Below, in pieces: positions 13,001 through 21,967 of a DNA stretch of 64,000 nt. Below the pieces are notes generated by a model. That model did no database searches and was not told where the DNA came from. It saw nothing but the letters and a program-made list of their open reading frames with translations. Each line of letters opens with the position of its first letter. The first letter of the stretch is position 1. The stretch comes from Symbiodinium natans. Its lineage: Eukaryota > Sar > Dinophyceae > Suessiales > Symbiodiniaceae. The DNA is taken from contig CAJNDS010000535.1 of NCBI GenBank assembly GCA_905221605.1, positions 132,001 through 196,000 of the forward strand, in the 5' to 3' direction. The translations under genes and the position numbers were made by a program.

Positions 13001-16000
13001 AACAGCAAACAACTCAGCCCATGCATCTACATGTGAACTTATAACAGTTCGTGGATTGTCCCCCGAATACATGGCTTGATATGAGGAAGCATGTTGATGA
13101 TGCAGAAGTGATTCTGTTGAATGCGCAAGTGCTGTAACTTACTTAACGTTTGTTTACACCCAGTTTCTAGCAGCTGCGATACGGTGACCAATGACATCAG
13201 GATAAAACTCACAACATGGCTTGTTCGACAACAACTCGCTCAAGAATTCGGTGCATTCAACCCTCAACCCTCAACCCTATGAACCCTATCACTATTCCTA
13301 AACCCTAAACCCTAAACCCTATCCCTAAACCCTAAACCCTAAACTCTAAACTGCAAGGCAGGTGACTTACAAGAGGAGAGCGCCCTGCTTGTGGACCTGC
13401 ATGAGGCTGCGGCTTGGGCGGGCTTAAGGGTTTAGGGTTTAGGGTTTAGGGTTTAGGGCTAGGGTTTAGGGTTTAGGGGTTCGGAAGTTTAGAGTCTAGA
13501 GGTCCCAGGGTGTTCATTTCAAAAGCCTGAACACTTGGGTTTAGGGTTTAGGGTTTAGGGTTTAGGGTTTAGGGATTTTCGCAGCCCGCAACCCGAAACT
13601 GTCTAGCCCTAAGGCAGAAAAAAAAAACCTCATCCGCAAACTGTATTCATGAGGTCTGGTAAGCCGTGCGGATTTATGGAGTTTAGGGTCCTAAACCCTA
13701 AACCCTAAACCCTAAACCCTAAACCCTAAACCCTAAACCCTAAACCCTAAACCCTTCAAGTTGGAGGGTTGTGGAGGGCTTTAGAGGTTAGCGGGTTTAA
13801 CCTAGAGGCTTTAGAGGGTTAGTGGGGCTCCCTATAAATTTATCCCGAAACCCTTACCAAAATACAGGGTTCAAAGGGGGTAGGGGGTTTAGGGTTTAGG
13901 GTTTAGGGTTCAGGGTTCAGGGTTTATATGGCTCCTTTAGACTAAAACAGGGACCGGGACCTTGGGGGTAATGTAGGGCTTCCTTGGGAATAAAGGAACG
14001 AGGCATATAACGGGGTTATACAGTAAGATTAAGGGCTCTTTTCGGGGTCCCTCCTTATGCCCCTAAACCCTAAGCCCTAAACCCTAAACCCTAAACCCTA
14101 AACCCTAAACCCTAAACCCCAAACTGATGGCTTGTAGGGTTGACGGGTTGCGCCTGCACAAGGCCTCGCAGATTTATGGGACTGGGTGCGTGGGTTTTAG
14201 AGTTGAATCCGGAACCTGGGGCCTAATTCCTAGGCCCCAAATGCTAAACCCTAAACCCTGACCCTGACCCCTAAACCCTAAACCCTAAACCCTAAACCCT
14301 AAACCCTAAACCCTAAACCCTAAACCCTAAACCCTAAACCCTAAACCCTAAACCCTAAACCCTAAACCCTAAACCCTGAACCCTGAACCCTGAACCCCAC
14401 CCTAAGCCTTTACCAAGCCTCAAGCCCACAAGTCCCAAAGATCCCTCCAAGCCACCGTAAACCCCAAACCCCAGAATCTTTGTATTCCGGAAGCTCCTAA
14501 ATCCCTAAGCCCCTCAAGAAGATTGAGCTGTATGGGGTGGGGCCCAGGTTTAAGGTTTAGAGTTTCAGGGTAGCTTAACCTGGCTCCGAACTTCAACGAT
14601 CGACTGCCCGAGCCTTCCGTGAGTGTGTGGTTTTGTACCTCACATCACATCATTTTGACTCCTGACATGATTCTCGCAAAGAAGTCACCTGCGACCTCAT
14701 TCTGTGCTTCAGCCCTTCTCCACCGACATGCTCAACCTCGCGTTTGGGCCAAGGTCTGCACCGTGGCTGGCAGGTTTCGAAGTCCGATGGCGCTGGGGGT
14801 TTCTCCCCGACTCGACCTTCTGGCGCTACAAGTATCAGCATTTCCACGCGGGAGCGGTGCCTGCTTGGGCCGACAGAGACCCTCTCCTGGCACGGCGCAT
14901 TCGTAAGCCACTCCTGGTGGTAGGATGCCACCGTCATGTCAAGACGCATAGGTTGTAGCCCCTAAGGCGCTAAGGGTCCCTAACCCCCAATTCCCTATTC
15001 AGCACTCCTCATCCTTAAACCCCCGAAGCCCCTGGACCCCAATACCAGATCCTAACATCCTAAATCCCTAAACCCTAAACCCTAAACCCTAAACCCTAAA
15101 CCCTAAACCCTAAACCCTAAACCCTAAACCCTAAACCCTAAACCCTAAACCCTACCCTGAAATCCTACAGTAAATCCCTAGACCTCTAACTTGGTAATGT
15201 GCCTACGTAGGCCCTTACACCCCAGAACACCCGGATCCTCATGTGACAAAGCTTAAGCCCTGAAACGCCCGAATCCCATTAGCCCAACTACACGCTTCAA
15301 ACCAGAAAACCCTATACCCTAAAACCTTAATCTCTAAACCCCTAGCCCTAAATTCAAAACCCAACCCTTCCGTTTCCCCCCCCCCCCCCCCCCCCCCCAC
15401 CCACACGCCCGAAAGACCAGTCAGAGGACCCCTACGCCCCTAAACCCGAAATTTATCTTGAGGGTTTAGGGTTTAGGGTTCAGGGTCCGAAACGCCAAAC
15501 CAAACCCCAAACTCTGCAGCCCAGGCCTTAGGGTTTAGGGTTTAGGGTTTAGGGTTCAGGGTTTAGGGTTCAGGGTTCAGGGTTTAGGGTTTAGGGTTTA
15601 GGGTTTAGGGTTTAGGGTTTCGGAACCCATAAGACCCCCTTCTCTCTCATCCAGGATCTGGAGACCAGGGACGTGTCGCTTCAATGCCAGGAGGGGATTC
15701 AGCCAGGGGTCAGGTTCCCTTCAAAGCCTCTGGAACCCAGGGTTTAGGGTTTAGGGTTTAGGGTTTAGGGTTTAGGGTTTAGGGTTTAGGGTTTAGGGTT
15801 TAGGGTTTAGGGTTTAGGGTACCCTTTTAAATCCTAGGTTTCTCTTGGGTCTAGGAAGTCAGGGCCGTAGGCGAAACGGTTTTAATGGGTTTAGGGATTG
15901 GGGGTTTGCCCTGAGCCTAAATCCCAAATGTGTGGGTCGAGGGGGTGGCAGGGGAGGGCGGAACCCCTTGCTGACGTTGTGCCGAAAGTTCTTGAAAATG

Positions 16001-19000
16001 GTGGTGGAGGCGTCTTCCTACATCCCCTTTTCCAGCCCTGAAAGCCTTAGAATCCTAGAAGCCCCATTTTGGCCTTTCAAACCCTAAACCCTACACCCTA
16101 CACCGTATACACCCTAAACCCTAACTTAAGCGTTTCAGAAGCGCAAGGTCATGTTTGTCGCTCTGCACCTGGCTTTAGGAGTCTCCTACGCCGAGCCTTA
16201 AACCCTGAAGCCCTATAGCCCTGAACCCTAAACCCTAAATCCTAAAGCCCCTGTAACCCTAAACCCTAAACCCGAAACATGAGGGTTCTTGCTGCGTTTT
16301 ATGAACCAGAAGCCTTCTAGCCTTAAATTGAAACCTTAAGCAACCAAACCCCTAATCCAATCAGGCCTAAACCCTAAACCCTAAACCCTAAACCCTAAAC
16401 CCTAAACCCTAAACCCTAAACCCTAAACCCTAAACCCTAAACCCTAAACCCTAAACCCTAAACCCTAAACCCTAAACCCAACAGAGTAAGCCTTAGTCCT
16501 CGAGTCCAAGACCCTGAAACGCCCACGGTCTAGGGTTTAGGGTTTAGGGTTTAGGGTTTAGGGTTTAGGGTTTATAGAACGCAGCTCTTAGTTGTGTGTT
16601 CGAAAGGCCCATACAGCCACCAAGATGTCTTCAAGGATTCAAGGTTTCGGTTCAGGGGGATTAAGGCTTACTAGGTGGGCCTTTGGGCCCAAGCCCTATA
16701 AACCCCAAACCCTAAACCCCAACCCAAACCCTAAGCTTAGTCTAAATCCCAAACCCTAAACCCTAAACCCCAAACCCTAAACCTTAAACCCTGAACCCTG
16801 AACCCTGAACCCCAAACCCCCAAACCCCCTGACAAGGAGGCCACGTTCGCCTGCCTGGCCTCCACGGCCGAGGCGGGCCCGGAACGTGAGGCGACCCTCG
16901 CGGCGCTGCGTGAAGGCTCCCTTGCTTTGGGGTTTAGGGGTTTAGGGTTTAGGGTTCAGGGTTTAGGGTTTAGGGTTTAGGGTTTAGGGTTTAGGGCTTA
17001 GGGTTTAGGGTTTAGGGTTCGGGCAGGCATTCATACTCCCGAAGCGCAAAAGGCCTTGGACAGGGACAAGAGGGCCCTACAACAGGAGATGCTGCCTTGG
17101 TGCTCGTGCGGACTTAGGGACTTGGGGTTGGCATAAGGAAGGGTAACCCTAAACCCTAAACCCTAAACCCTAAACCCTAAACCCTAAACCGTGATCTCCT
17201 GAGCATTGGGGTTTAGGCTTTGTAGGGTTCATAGGGTTTATTGGGTCAGGGTTTTTGGGTTTTTAGGGCTCAGGGTGCCCAATCTCTAAACGCAACCCTG
17301 AGGCCTACTGGGAATTGCTTATACCCTAAACCCTAAACCCTAAACCCTAAACCCTAAACGTACTTATAACCCACTTATAAGCCCCCTAAGTGCCCTAATA
17401 TGGTTATAAGTGCAGTTATCAGTACAGATATAGTTGGTTAATAAGTACCCAGAACCTCCAAGTAGCGGCCTGCTCCGTAAAGGCAAGTTTGCCAGCTAAG
17501 CAGGCACAGGGAGGGCCATTGGAACATTCAGCCCGAAAACCCAAAACAAGAAGCCCAAAACCCCACCCCTTGATACCCCCCCCCCCCCCCTAAACAACTT
17601 CAACTAGGCTTAATTGGCCCTAAATAGCCGGAGAACTTCCGGGGGGGGGGGGGGGGTGCAGAGGGGGGAGCACCCCTTAACCCGAAACCCTAAATAAACC
17701 CTAAACCCTTTTTGAGGGGGGTAGTAGGGGAACCCATGACTCTTGTCGTGCCTCGAGCCCCCCATGCTCACCGCGCATGCAAGGCATCGCCGCAGAGCTG
17801 GCTGTGGCTCTTGGCCGAGCGCGCCAGGACAAAGGGTTCAGGGTTTTAGGTTCAGGGTTCTGGGTTTAGGGTTTAGGGTTTATGGGGTTTGGGGTTTAGG
17901 GTTTAGGGTTTAGGGTTTAATTAGGGTTTCCCCTGGCATCCCCCTAAAGCCCCCCTGAGCCCCCCTTAATCTCTTAAACGCTTAAACCCGAAGTTTACGA
18001 ACCGTAAAAACAACTTAAACCCCTAAGCTGTGAGTTTACGAACCCTAAGGCCCCACCTTCAACCCCCCCCCCCCCCGACCCTAAAGAAGACACTAAAGGC
18101 AAAACCAGACGCCTCTATAAGCCTTAGCTGTAAGCCTTAAACCCTACAGTCGAAAGCTCAAAGCCTAACCCCTAAGCCCTAAACCTTACGCCCTGAACCC
18201 TAAGTTTCGGTCCCTGATGGTGTTTGGGAGGGTCTAAACCCGAAACCCTAAACCCTAAACCCTAAACCCTACACCTCAAATTCTCTGATCCCTCCAAACA
18301 CCCTAGCATCCAACGGCTACGGCAAAGGAGGCTCCAGCAGCCATCAAAGAGGCCTTGGCTGTCTGGGAGGTTAGGGGTTTTATACGGCTTACATCGTGTT
18401 TTTTTAGTATGGTCAACAGAATAGTGACCCCAAAAGGAATCATAATTCAGAGAATTCACCGTATGGGTTTAGATTGGGGTTACATGGTTGTGTTTGGGTT
18501 TATTCAGGGTGGTGGGCTTCGGGTTTTGGATTTGTTTCGGGTCTAAGGGTTACATGGGCGCTTAGTATGAAGTATGGCCCCTTGGGTTGTACCGGGGATA
18601 TGAGGGGTACATCAGGGGTCCCTTTTTTAAGGGCCCATACTAAGGGACTATGTAACTGCCCTAAGACCGGGTTTAGGGTTTAGACTTGGGTCCTTCGTCT
18701 GTAGTCCCAAAACACTTTAACCTCCCCCCTCGCCCGCCATAGCCTGCTGGCTTGTAAGGTGAATCCCCTGAACCCTACATGGCGGTTCAGGGTACTTAGA
18801 ACCCCAAGTTTAACTGTACTTACAAGCCCCCTAAGTCCCCTAAGTCCTCTGTAGGTTATAAGTCAACTTGTAATTGGGGCTATAAGTACCCATGAACCTC
18901 CAAGTGAGCCCTATAAACCCTAAACCGCACGGGAACCCTAAGCCCTAGCCCCTGCCCTGCCATACAAAGCCACACAACGCCGTATACAGCCCCACCAAGC

Positions 19001-20733
19001 CCACAAACCCACAAAAACAGTAGGACCCTATAACCCAGGTTTGGGGCTTAGGGTTTAGGGTTTAGGGTGTAGTAATTTAGGGTTTAGGGTTTAGGGTCTC
19101 TAACCCTACAAACCCTGTAACCCATACAAAGCCAGATGAGCTGCACCCTAAAGCTTGGACTGCATTTGTGTAGAGTGCAGGATTTAGGATTTACGGTTTC
19201 TAGTTTAGGGTTGCCCTGGCTCCCGCACCCAGAAGGCCAGGAGCAGAAGTGCTTCAAACTATAATCACCACTGTCATCCTCAAAGTTTAGGGATTGGAGA
19301 GATCTGTTCGGTTTTCCTTCGTTTGGGTTGACAGGGACTACAAATATTGTGCTTGCAACCCGTTTCCAACTTCCGAGCGCGAAATCGGCATCGTGGATCA
19401 ATACTTTTTGCTGCGCGGCTACTGATGGCACGCAAGGCTGCTAGTCTATGGAATCGGAAGCCTCCAATGTTCTGGAGCTGGACCTGCCTCTTTAGCATGC
19501 GTTTTTTGCAGCGAGCAGAATACATCGCTTGCCTTGCAGTACTTGATGGTGCTATTTGATGAATGAAAACCTTTAAAATGAGTTGATACGGCTGGATAAT
19601 GTTGGCAGCTTCGCAACTGTAGATCTGACGACGGGAAGTTCGCGACAGAGCCAGAAAATTCGGAAACTCTAAACCCGAAGCCCCGAAGCCCAAACTTCGA
19701 CAGCCACTAGCACCGCCCACAAGTTCAACCTGTTGATCCGTAACCCTGTAAGACAGGCCACCCCAAACCCTAAACCGTAAACCTTGTAAGACCCCTAAAC
19801 CCTAAACCCTAAACCCTAAACCCTAATTAAACCCTAAACCCTAAACCCCTTAACAATTCTGAGCCCGAAGCTGCCGTCCTGCCGTGCTCAAGGCCATTCT
19901 GTCCGCGATTGCTCCCAGCTGGGCCGTTGAGAACGAAGGCCACAGTACCAACGGGCTTGGGGCTTAGGGTTTGTGGGGTTCAGGGTTTCGGGTTTAAGTT
20001 TCAGGGTTCAGGTTTTAGGGTTTGGGGCAAACGCCACAAACCCCAAACCCTAACACCGGGTTTAGGGGTTGGCTTGTCCTTGATGGTTAAGGGGTTTTCA
20101 GAGTCAAACCCTCAACCTCAAACCCTAAACCCTAAACCTTAATCATGGTGTGCTTGGAATGCACTGGTGGGCCATCGGGTCTATGGAGTATGTGTTATAA
20201 AGGCCGGTGGCCTCTTTCTCTTTTGCCCTTATACCTCAATATAGCCCCTGGATACCCTAATACCAACCCCCAATAGATGCCCTGTAAAACAGAAACCCTA
20301 CATGAAGAGACCACCAACCCACATAGAGTATGTGGCCTTGCAGGAGTTGATTTTGGGGGGTCATGGCCCTGCAGGGGTAGTATGCGGGGCTCTAGGGTTT
20401 GCTGTTTTTTTTGCGAGCCCTAAACCCTAAACCCTAAACCCTAACCCCTACACCCTAATATAAAGACCAAAGCCTAAACCCTCACCTTAAACCGCAACTC
20501 CTAAGTTGACAAGCCCTGAACCTTAACCCCCCACCTCAACCACTGAGTTTAGGAACCCTCAGCCCGAAGCCGAAACCCGAAATCCCGAGCCTAAACCCCA
20601 AACCCTAAACCCTAAACCCGAAACCGTAAACCCGAAACAACCTTGAGCCCTGACTCCCTGCAGTTTTCGCCGCCAGGCCCCCAACAGCCGGCGCAGCCCC
20701 GTGTCGCAGTCCCAGAACCTGAAACCGCTTTAG
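3062..20733 (+). CDS. Coiled-coil protein gene, about 20 small exons
   Basis: This is a gene model built by hand. It starts at ATG 3062 (context GGCATGGCTG, peptide MADEAELTEKE) and collects short open segments that begin after AG|G: 3343, 4327, 4930, 5787, 6607, 8447, 9321, 9582, 9854, 10257, 13362, 15655, 16837, 17045, 17784, 18328, 19893 and 20677. The chosen frames have high third-position GC and encode Glu/Ala/Leu/Arg-rich peptides such as ELSAAVRRDAATASEEE, LWDSLDARERQLEQEAEEA and DLQEESALLVDLHEAAAW, typical of long coiled coils. Several neighbouring exons agree in phase (6607 to 8447, 9582 to 9854, 9854 to 10257, 10257 to 13362). The likely stop is a TAG at 20731-20733, formed where coding sequence runs into TTTAGGG. 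Function unknown; a structural or cytoskeletal role is only a guess. Individual borders are uncertain. Confidence 0.6.
3343..3431 (+). CDS. Coiled-coil gene exon
   Basis: Acceptor CTGTCAG|GAG; open frame ENLFLADASALLAQRSPKEE up to a GT at 3432, with possible earlier GC donors. A TTTAGGG tract follows at once. Confidence 0.55.
4327..4380 (+). CDS. Coiled-coil gene exon
   Basis: Acceptor AACAAG|GCA; 18 codons reading ADPAPREEDDKDLRRCLG, then GTTTCT. Phase 0 at both ends. It follows a long CCCTAAA-type tract. Confidence 0.55.
4795..4919 (-). repeat. (CCCTAAA)n array before an exon
   Basis: About 17 near-perfect CCCTAAA units; the exon at 4930 follows and a TTTAGGG array (5004-5116) lies beyond it. 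A textbook case of the C-strand, exon, G-strand arrangement. Confidence 0.98.
4930..4989 (+). CDS. Coiled-coil gene exon
   Basis: Acceptor ACGAG|GCG; reads APAVDELPCLAEEHGTWASR. It sits between a CCCTAAA array on the left and a TTTAGGG array on the right. The next intron shows the tetranucleotide AGAG at both borders, so the join can slide by a few bases. Confidence 0.55.
5004..5116 (+). repeat. (TTTAGGG)n array after an exon
   Basis: About 16 perfect TTTAGGG units starting 14 bases after the exon that ends near 4989. Confidence 0.98.
5787..5864 (+). CDS. Coiled-coil gene exon
   Basis: Acceptor CCAGAG|GC; frame QLTQNLRRRSEQTLVAAADL is strongly helical. Phase 1 in and out. A GC donor (C|GCAGCTC) near 5850 or the GT at 5865 would both join in frame to the exon at 6607. 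Confidence 0.6.
6607..6687 (+). CDS. Coiled-coil gene exon
   Basis: Acceptor ACCCAG|GG; frame ELSAAVRRDAATASEEEQAL followed by SLAEE. A GC donor after GAG GAG (ending 6683) joins in phase 0 to the exon at 8447. Flanked by CCCTAAA on the left and TTTAGGG on the right. Confidence 0.7.
6971..7062. repeat. Poly-G homopolymer of about 92 bases
   Basis: An uninterrupted run of G inside an intron. All long glycine and proline frames in this area are its translation. Shorter runs of 12-25 G or C occur elsewhere (for example 3543, 15377, 17641, 18064, 22625, 31121, 32480, 39730, 52657). The length in the assembly may not be exact. Confidence 0.95.
8447..8490 (+). CDS. Coiled-coil gene exon
   Basis: Acceptor CCCCAG|GAG; frame ELAAARAQCLHDIQK, ending near GT 8491. 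It joins in phase 0 to SLAEE of the previous exon. CCCTAAA array on the left, G-rich array on the right. Confidence 0.6.
8520..8880 (+). repeat. Mixed TTTAGGG / TTTGGGG / TTTCGGG array
   Basis: A G-strand array in which TTTAGGG heptamers alternate with TTTGGGG and TTTCGGG variants. It starts about 30 bases after the exon at 8447, inside the following intron. Confidence 0.9.
9321..9371 (+). CDS. Coiled-coil gene exon (weaker candidate)
   Basis: Acceptor GTCGCAG|GAG; ERQRSATHDMRTLAEPY, then a GC donor (GCGAGT). Phase 0 at both ends, which fits the exon at 9582. It lies on the inner side of a TTTAGGG...CCCTAAA pair, opposite to most exons. A still weaker candidate is 9198-9231. Confidence 0.35.
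9582..9637 (+). CDS. Coiled-coil gene exon
   Basis: Acceptor TGCAAG|GAA; EGLAAVSTDPSRSRLARSQ, with a GT donor inside CAGTTGG, giving phase 2, which matches the next exon. Confidence 0.5.
9854..9908 (+). CDS. Coiled-coil gene exon
   Basis: Acceptor CCCGAG|G CTA; frame LWDSLDARERQLEQEAEE, GC donor (GCCAGG). Phase 2 in, 0 out, agreeing with both neighbours. CCCTAAA array on the left, TTTAGGG array on the right. Confidence 0.7.
10257..10305 (+). CDS. Coiled-coil gene exon
   Basis: Acceptor CCTCAG|GCT; frame ALRTATAARRDAEALA. The six bases GGCAGG occur both here (10301) and at the start of the next exon (13356), so the join reads EALAGDLQEE in frame with a GA donor. Confidence 0.65.
11881..12387 (+). 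pseudogene. Unrecognised open segment, probably a coding relic
   Basis: A 168-codon frame whose first part is telomere-type repeat. From about 12040 onward the sequence is free of repeat and reads like ordinary protein (for example HIIITRTGIECNGLKVK). After the stop near 12387 another frame continues with IRVVEKHHKFPTLNKYLF, which suggests a broken insert. The part around NGLKVKCHADVVGMLLLG faintly recalls HPr-type phosphocarrier domains, but I would not name it on that. Confidence 0.3.
12938..13258 (-). pseudogene. Minus-strand coding relic with two in-frame stops
   Basis: Read on the minus strand from 13258, the frame gives ECTEFLSELLSNKPCCEFYP and then two stops close together (TAA and TAA, six codons in total). 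It then continues in the same frame through SSYQAMYSGDNPRTVIS and HVDAWAELFAVVDKYQARHA to a TGA at 12938-12940, 107 codons in all. The even coding character on both sides of the stops points to a decayed gene piece. It is the only convincing minus-strand coding sequence in the window. Family not recognised. Confidence 0.55.
13362..13417 (+). CDS. Coiled-coil gene exon
   Basis: Acceptor GGCAG|GT GAC; frame DLQEESALLVDLHEAAAW, with GC donors available after GAG, GCG or TGG, all phase 0. CCCTAAA array on the left, TTTAGGG array on the right. Confidence 0.65.
14268..14395 (-). repeat. (CCCTAAA)n array
   Basis: Long near-perfect C-strand array inside the intron before the coiled-coil exon at 15655; similar arrays lie at 15062-15155, 16368-16480 and 11240-11400. 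Confidence 0.97.
14687..14958 (+). CDS. Unrecognised open segment inside an intron
   Basis: Frame reading FSTDMLNLAFGPRSAPWLAG and on to a TAG at 14956. It is rich in Trp, Arg and Phe, with no repeat, and looks like real protein. There is a possible acceptor (GCTTCAG) in front. It does not continue the coiled-coil frame, so it may be a nested gene piece or an insert. Confidence 0.3.
15655..15708 (+). CDS. Coiled-coil gene exon
   Basis: Acceptor ATCCAG|GAT; DLETRDVSLQCQEGIQPG, then GTCAGG. Phase 0 in and out. TTTAGGG arrays lie on both sides, an exception to the usual flank pattern. Confidence 0.6.
16837..16915 (+). CDS. Coiled-coil gene exon
   Basis: Acceptor GACAAG|GAG; EATFACLASTAEAGPEREAT then LAALRE. 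A GT donor inside CGTGAAG joins to the acceptor CCGAAG|CG of the next exon. CCCTAAA-type repeats on the left, TTTAGGG on the right. Confidence 0.6.
17045..17107 (+). CDS. Coiled-coil gene exon
   Basis: QKALDRDKRALQQEML is a clear heptad pattern with high third-position GC. Acceptor CCGAAG; the donor is either GT at 17100 or GC at 17108. Confidence 0.5.
17350..17466. repeat. Dispersed TTATAAGT element, copy 1
   Basis: A TTATAA-rich segment ending AAGTACCCAGAACCTCCAAG, matching the ends of copies near 18815-18903, 32775-32912 and 42758-42883. The copy at 42758 shows it is a foldback element. Confidence 0.7.
17784..17835 (+). CDS. Coiled-coil gene exon
   Basis: Acceptor GCAAG|GC ATC; IAAELAVALGRARQDK. 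A second frame is also open, so the frame rests on the helical character alone. Confidence 0.45.
18328..18369 (+). CDS. Coiled-coil gene exon
   Basis: Acceptor GCAAAG|GAG; EAPAAIKEALAVWE, then GTTAGG. Phase 0 at both ends. Confidence 0.55.
18815..18903. repeat. Dispersed TTATAAGT element, copy 2
   Basis: Shares with the other copies a run of ACTTACAAGCCCCCTAAG, a central TTATAAGT block, and the end ATAAGTACCCATGAACCTCC. It is shorter than the 42758 copy. Confidence 0.6.
19280..19560. other. Unrecognised non-repeat insert inside an intron
   Basis: Both strands are open for over 60 codons: plus strand peptide PPMFWSWTCLFSMRFLQRAE, minus strand NFLALSRTSRRQIYSCEAAN. I cannot decide whether either is coding. 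It is clearly not telomere-type repeat. Confidence 0.3.
19893..19954 (+). CDS. Coiled-coil gene exon (weaker candidate)
   Basis: Acceptor CTCAAG|GCC; AILSAIAPSWAVENEGHSTN, with possible GC donor at 19955. CCCTAAA array on the left and G-rich array on the right fit the exon pattern. Confidence 0.5.
20677..20733 (+). CDS. Coiled-coil gene, probable last exon
   Basis: Acceptor CGCCAG|GCC; APNSRRSPVSQSQNLKPL, then TAG at 20731. The stop uses the first TTTAG of the tract that follows. A GC donor at 20727 would make it internal instead. Confidence 0.45.
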   Translation, partial: APNSRRSPVSQSQNLKPL

Positions 20734-21904
20734 GGCTTAGGGCTTAGGGCTTAGGGCTTAGGGTTTAGGGTTTCTAGGGTTTAGTAGGTTTTCGGGTTTA
20801 GGGTTCAGGGTTTAGGGTTTAGGGCTTTGACCCTGCCGTAAACTCCAAAACCCCAAACCTTAGACCCCAAACCTCAAACCCCAAACCCTAAACTCCTGAA
20901 CCCCCGAAACCCAAAACCCCAAACCCTAAACCCAAAAGGCTCCTAGGGTTTAGGTAAACCCTAACCTAAACCCTAAACCCTAAACCCTAAACCCTAAACC
21001 CGTTTAGGGTCAACCCCACACCTCAAACCCCAAACCCTAAACTCCTAGACCCCCAGAACCCCAATCCCTAATCCCAAGAGTTTCATGGGGTTTAGGGTTT
21101 AGGTTTTAGGGTTTAGGGTTTAGGGTTTAGGGTTTAGGGTTTAGGGCCCGCATCCCTCAAACCCGAATTCTTATGGCGTTGCTTCTTTGCTTCGGCATGT
21201 CAAGTCGAACCTTCCTAATCCTCGGTCCCAAGGGGTTAGGGTTTAGGGTTTAGGGTTTAGGGTTTAGGGTTTAGGGTTTAGGGTTTAGGGTTTAGGGTTT
21301 AGGGTTTAGGGTTTAGGGTTTAGGGTTTAGGGTTTAGGGTTGAAACTGTCCTGCAAGACCTAAGCCACAGCACCCAATACCACAAACTCTAAACCTCAAC
21401 ACAACCAACAACTCTTCACCCGAAGTGCATGACATGTGGGAATCGTGGGGCATGAGCTTTCAACCTTTAACCCTAAACCCTGAACCCGTAAACCCTACAA
21501 TCCCTAAAACCTGAATCCCCGTTCTCAATCCCGCCTGCGCGCTTGTGCGCCCCTCCCTAGCTATCTTCGCGTGACCGAAGCATTTGTGCTCAGCTGCGGT
21601 TTAGGGTTTTCGGGCATTTAGGGTCTAGGCCGCAACTCTTGACTCCTCAACTCCCCCCCCCCCCCCCAAAAGAAAACAACAACTCACAGCCAAAACAAGT
21701 GACAGCCCTAAATCCTAGAGGATAAGGGGTACCCTTAAAAGGGAACCCTTCTCTTAACTCTCTTCTGGCTCTCTTAAACAGGGACCTTATTCAGAGGGTC
21801 TATATCCCCAAGGGTCCCCCAAATCCTATCCCTAAACCCAAATGCTAAACCCTAAGCCCTAAACCCTAAACCCTAGAAACCTAACCCTAAATCCCTAAGC
21901 TGAA
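20734..21904. other. Intergenic stretch between the coiled-coil and ankyrin genes
   Basis: Mostly TTTAGGG and CCCTAAA blocks (for example 21235-21340) with single-copy patches at 21160-21230 and 21340-21450. A possible extra exon reading YLRVTEAFVLSC lies at 21561-21598 (acceptor CCCTAG, then GTTTAG); it is too short to trust. Confidence 0.4.
21238..21341 (+). repeat. (TTTAGGG)n array
   Basis: About 14 perfect G-strand units in the stretch between the coiled-coil and ankyrin genes. Confidence 0.97.
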
Positions 21905-21967
21905 ATGCTGAGCGTACGGCTGGTGTCGGGTGCAGAGATCCTGTGCCTTTCCGCAGCCGGCTTTGAG
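21905..21967 (+). CDS. Ankyrin gene exon 1 (start; ubiquitin-like module)
   Basis: MLSVRLVSGAEILCLSAAGF, then E and a GC donor (GCGAGC). Phase 0. The VRLVSGAE beginning is typical of the ubiquitin-like module at the head of dinoflagellate ankyrin proteins. Confidence 0.75.

Larger units (their letters stand above)
10306..13361. other. Large intron with nested non-exonic sequence
   Basis: About 3 kb between two coiled-coil exons. It carries CCCTAAA and TTTAGGG arrays (for example 11240-11400 and 11522-11562), an unrecognised open segment at 11881-12387, and a broken minus-strand coding relic at 12938-13258. Confidence 0.5.
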
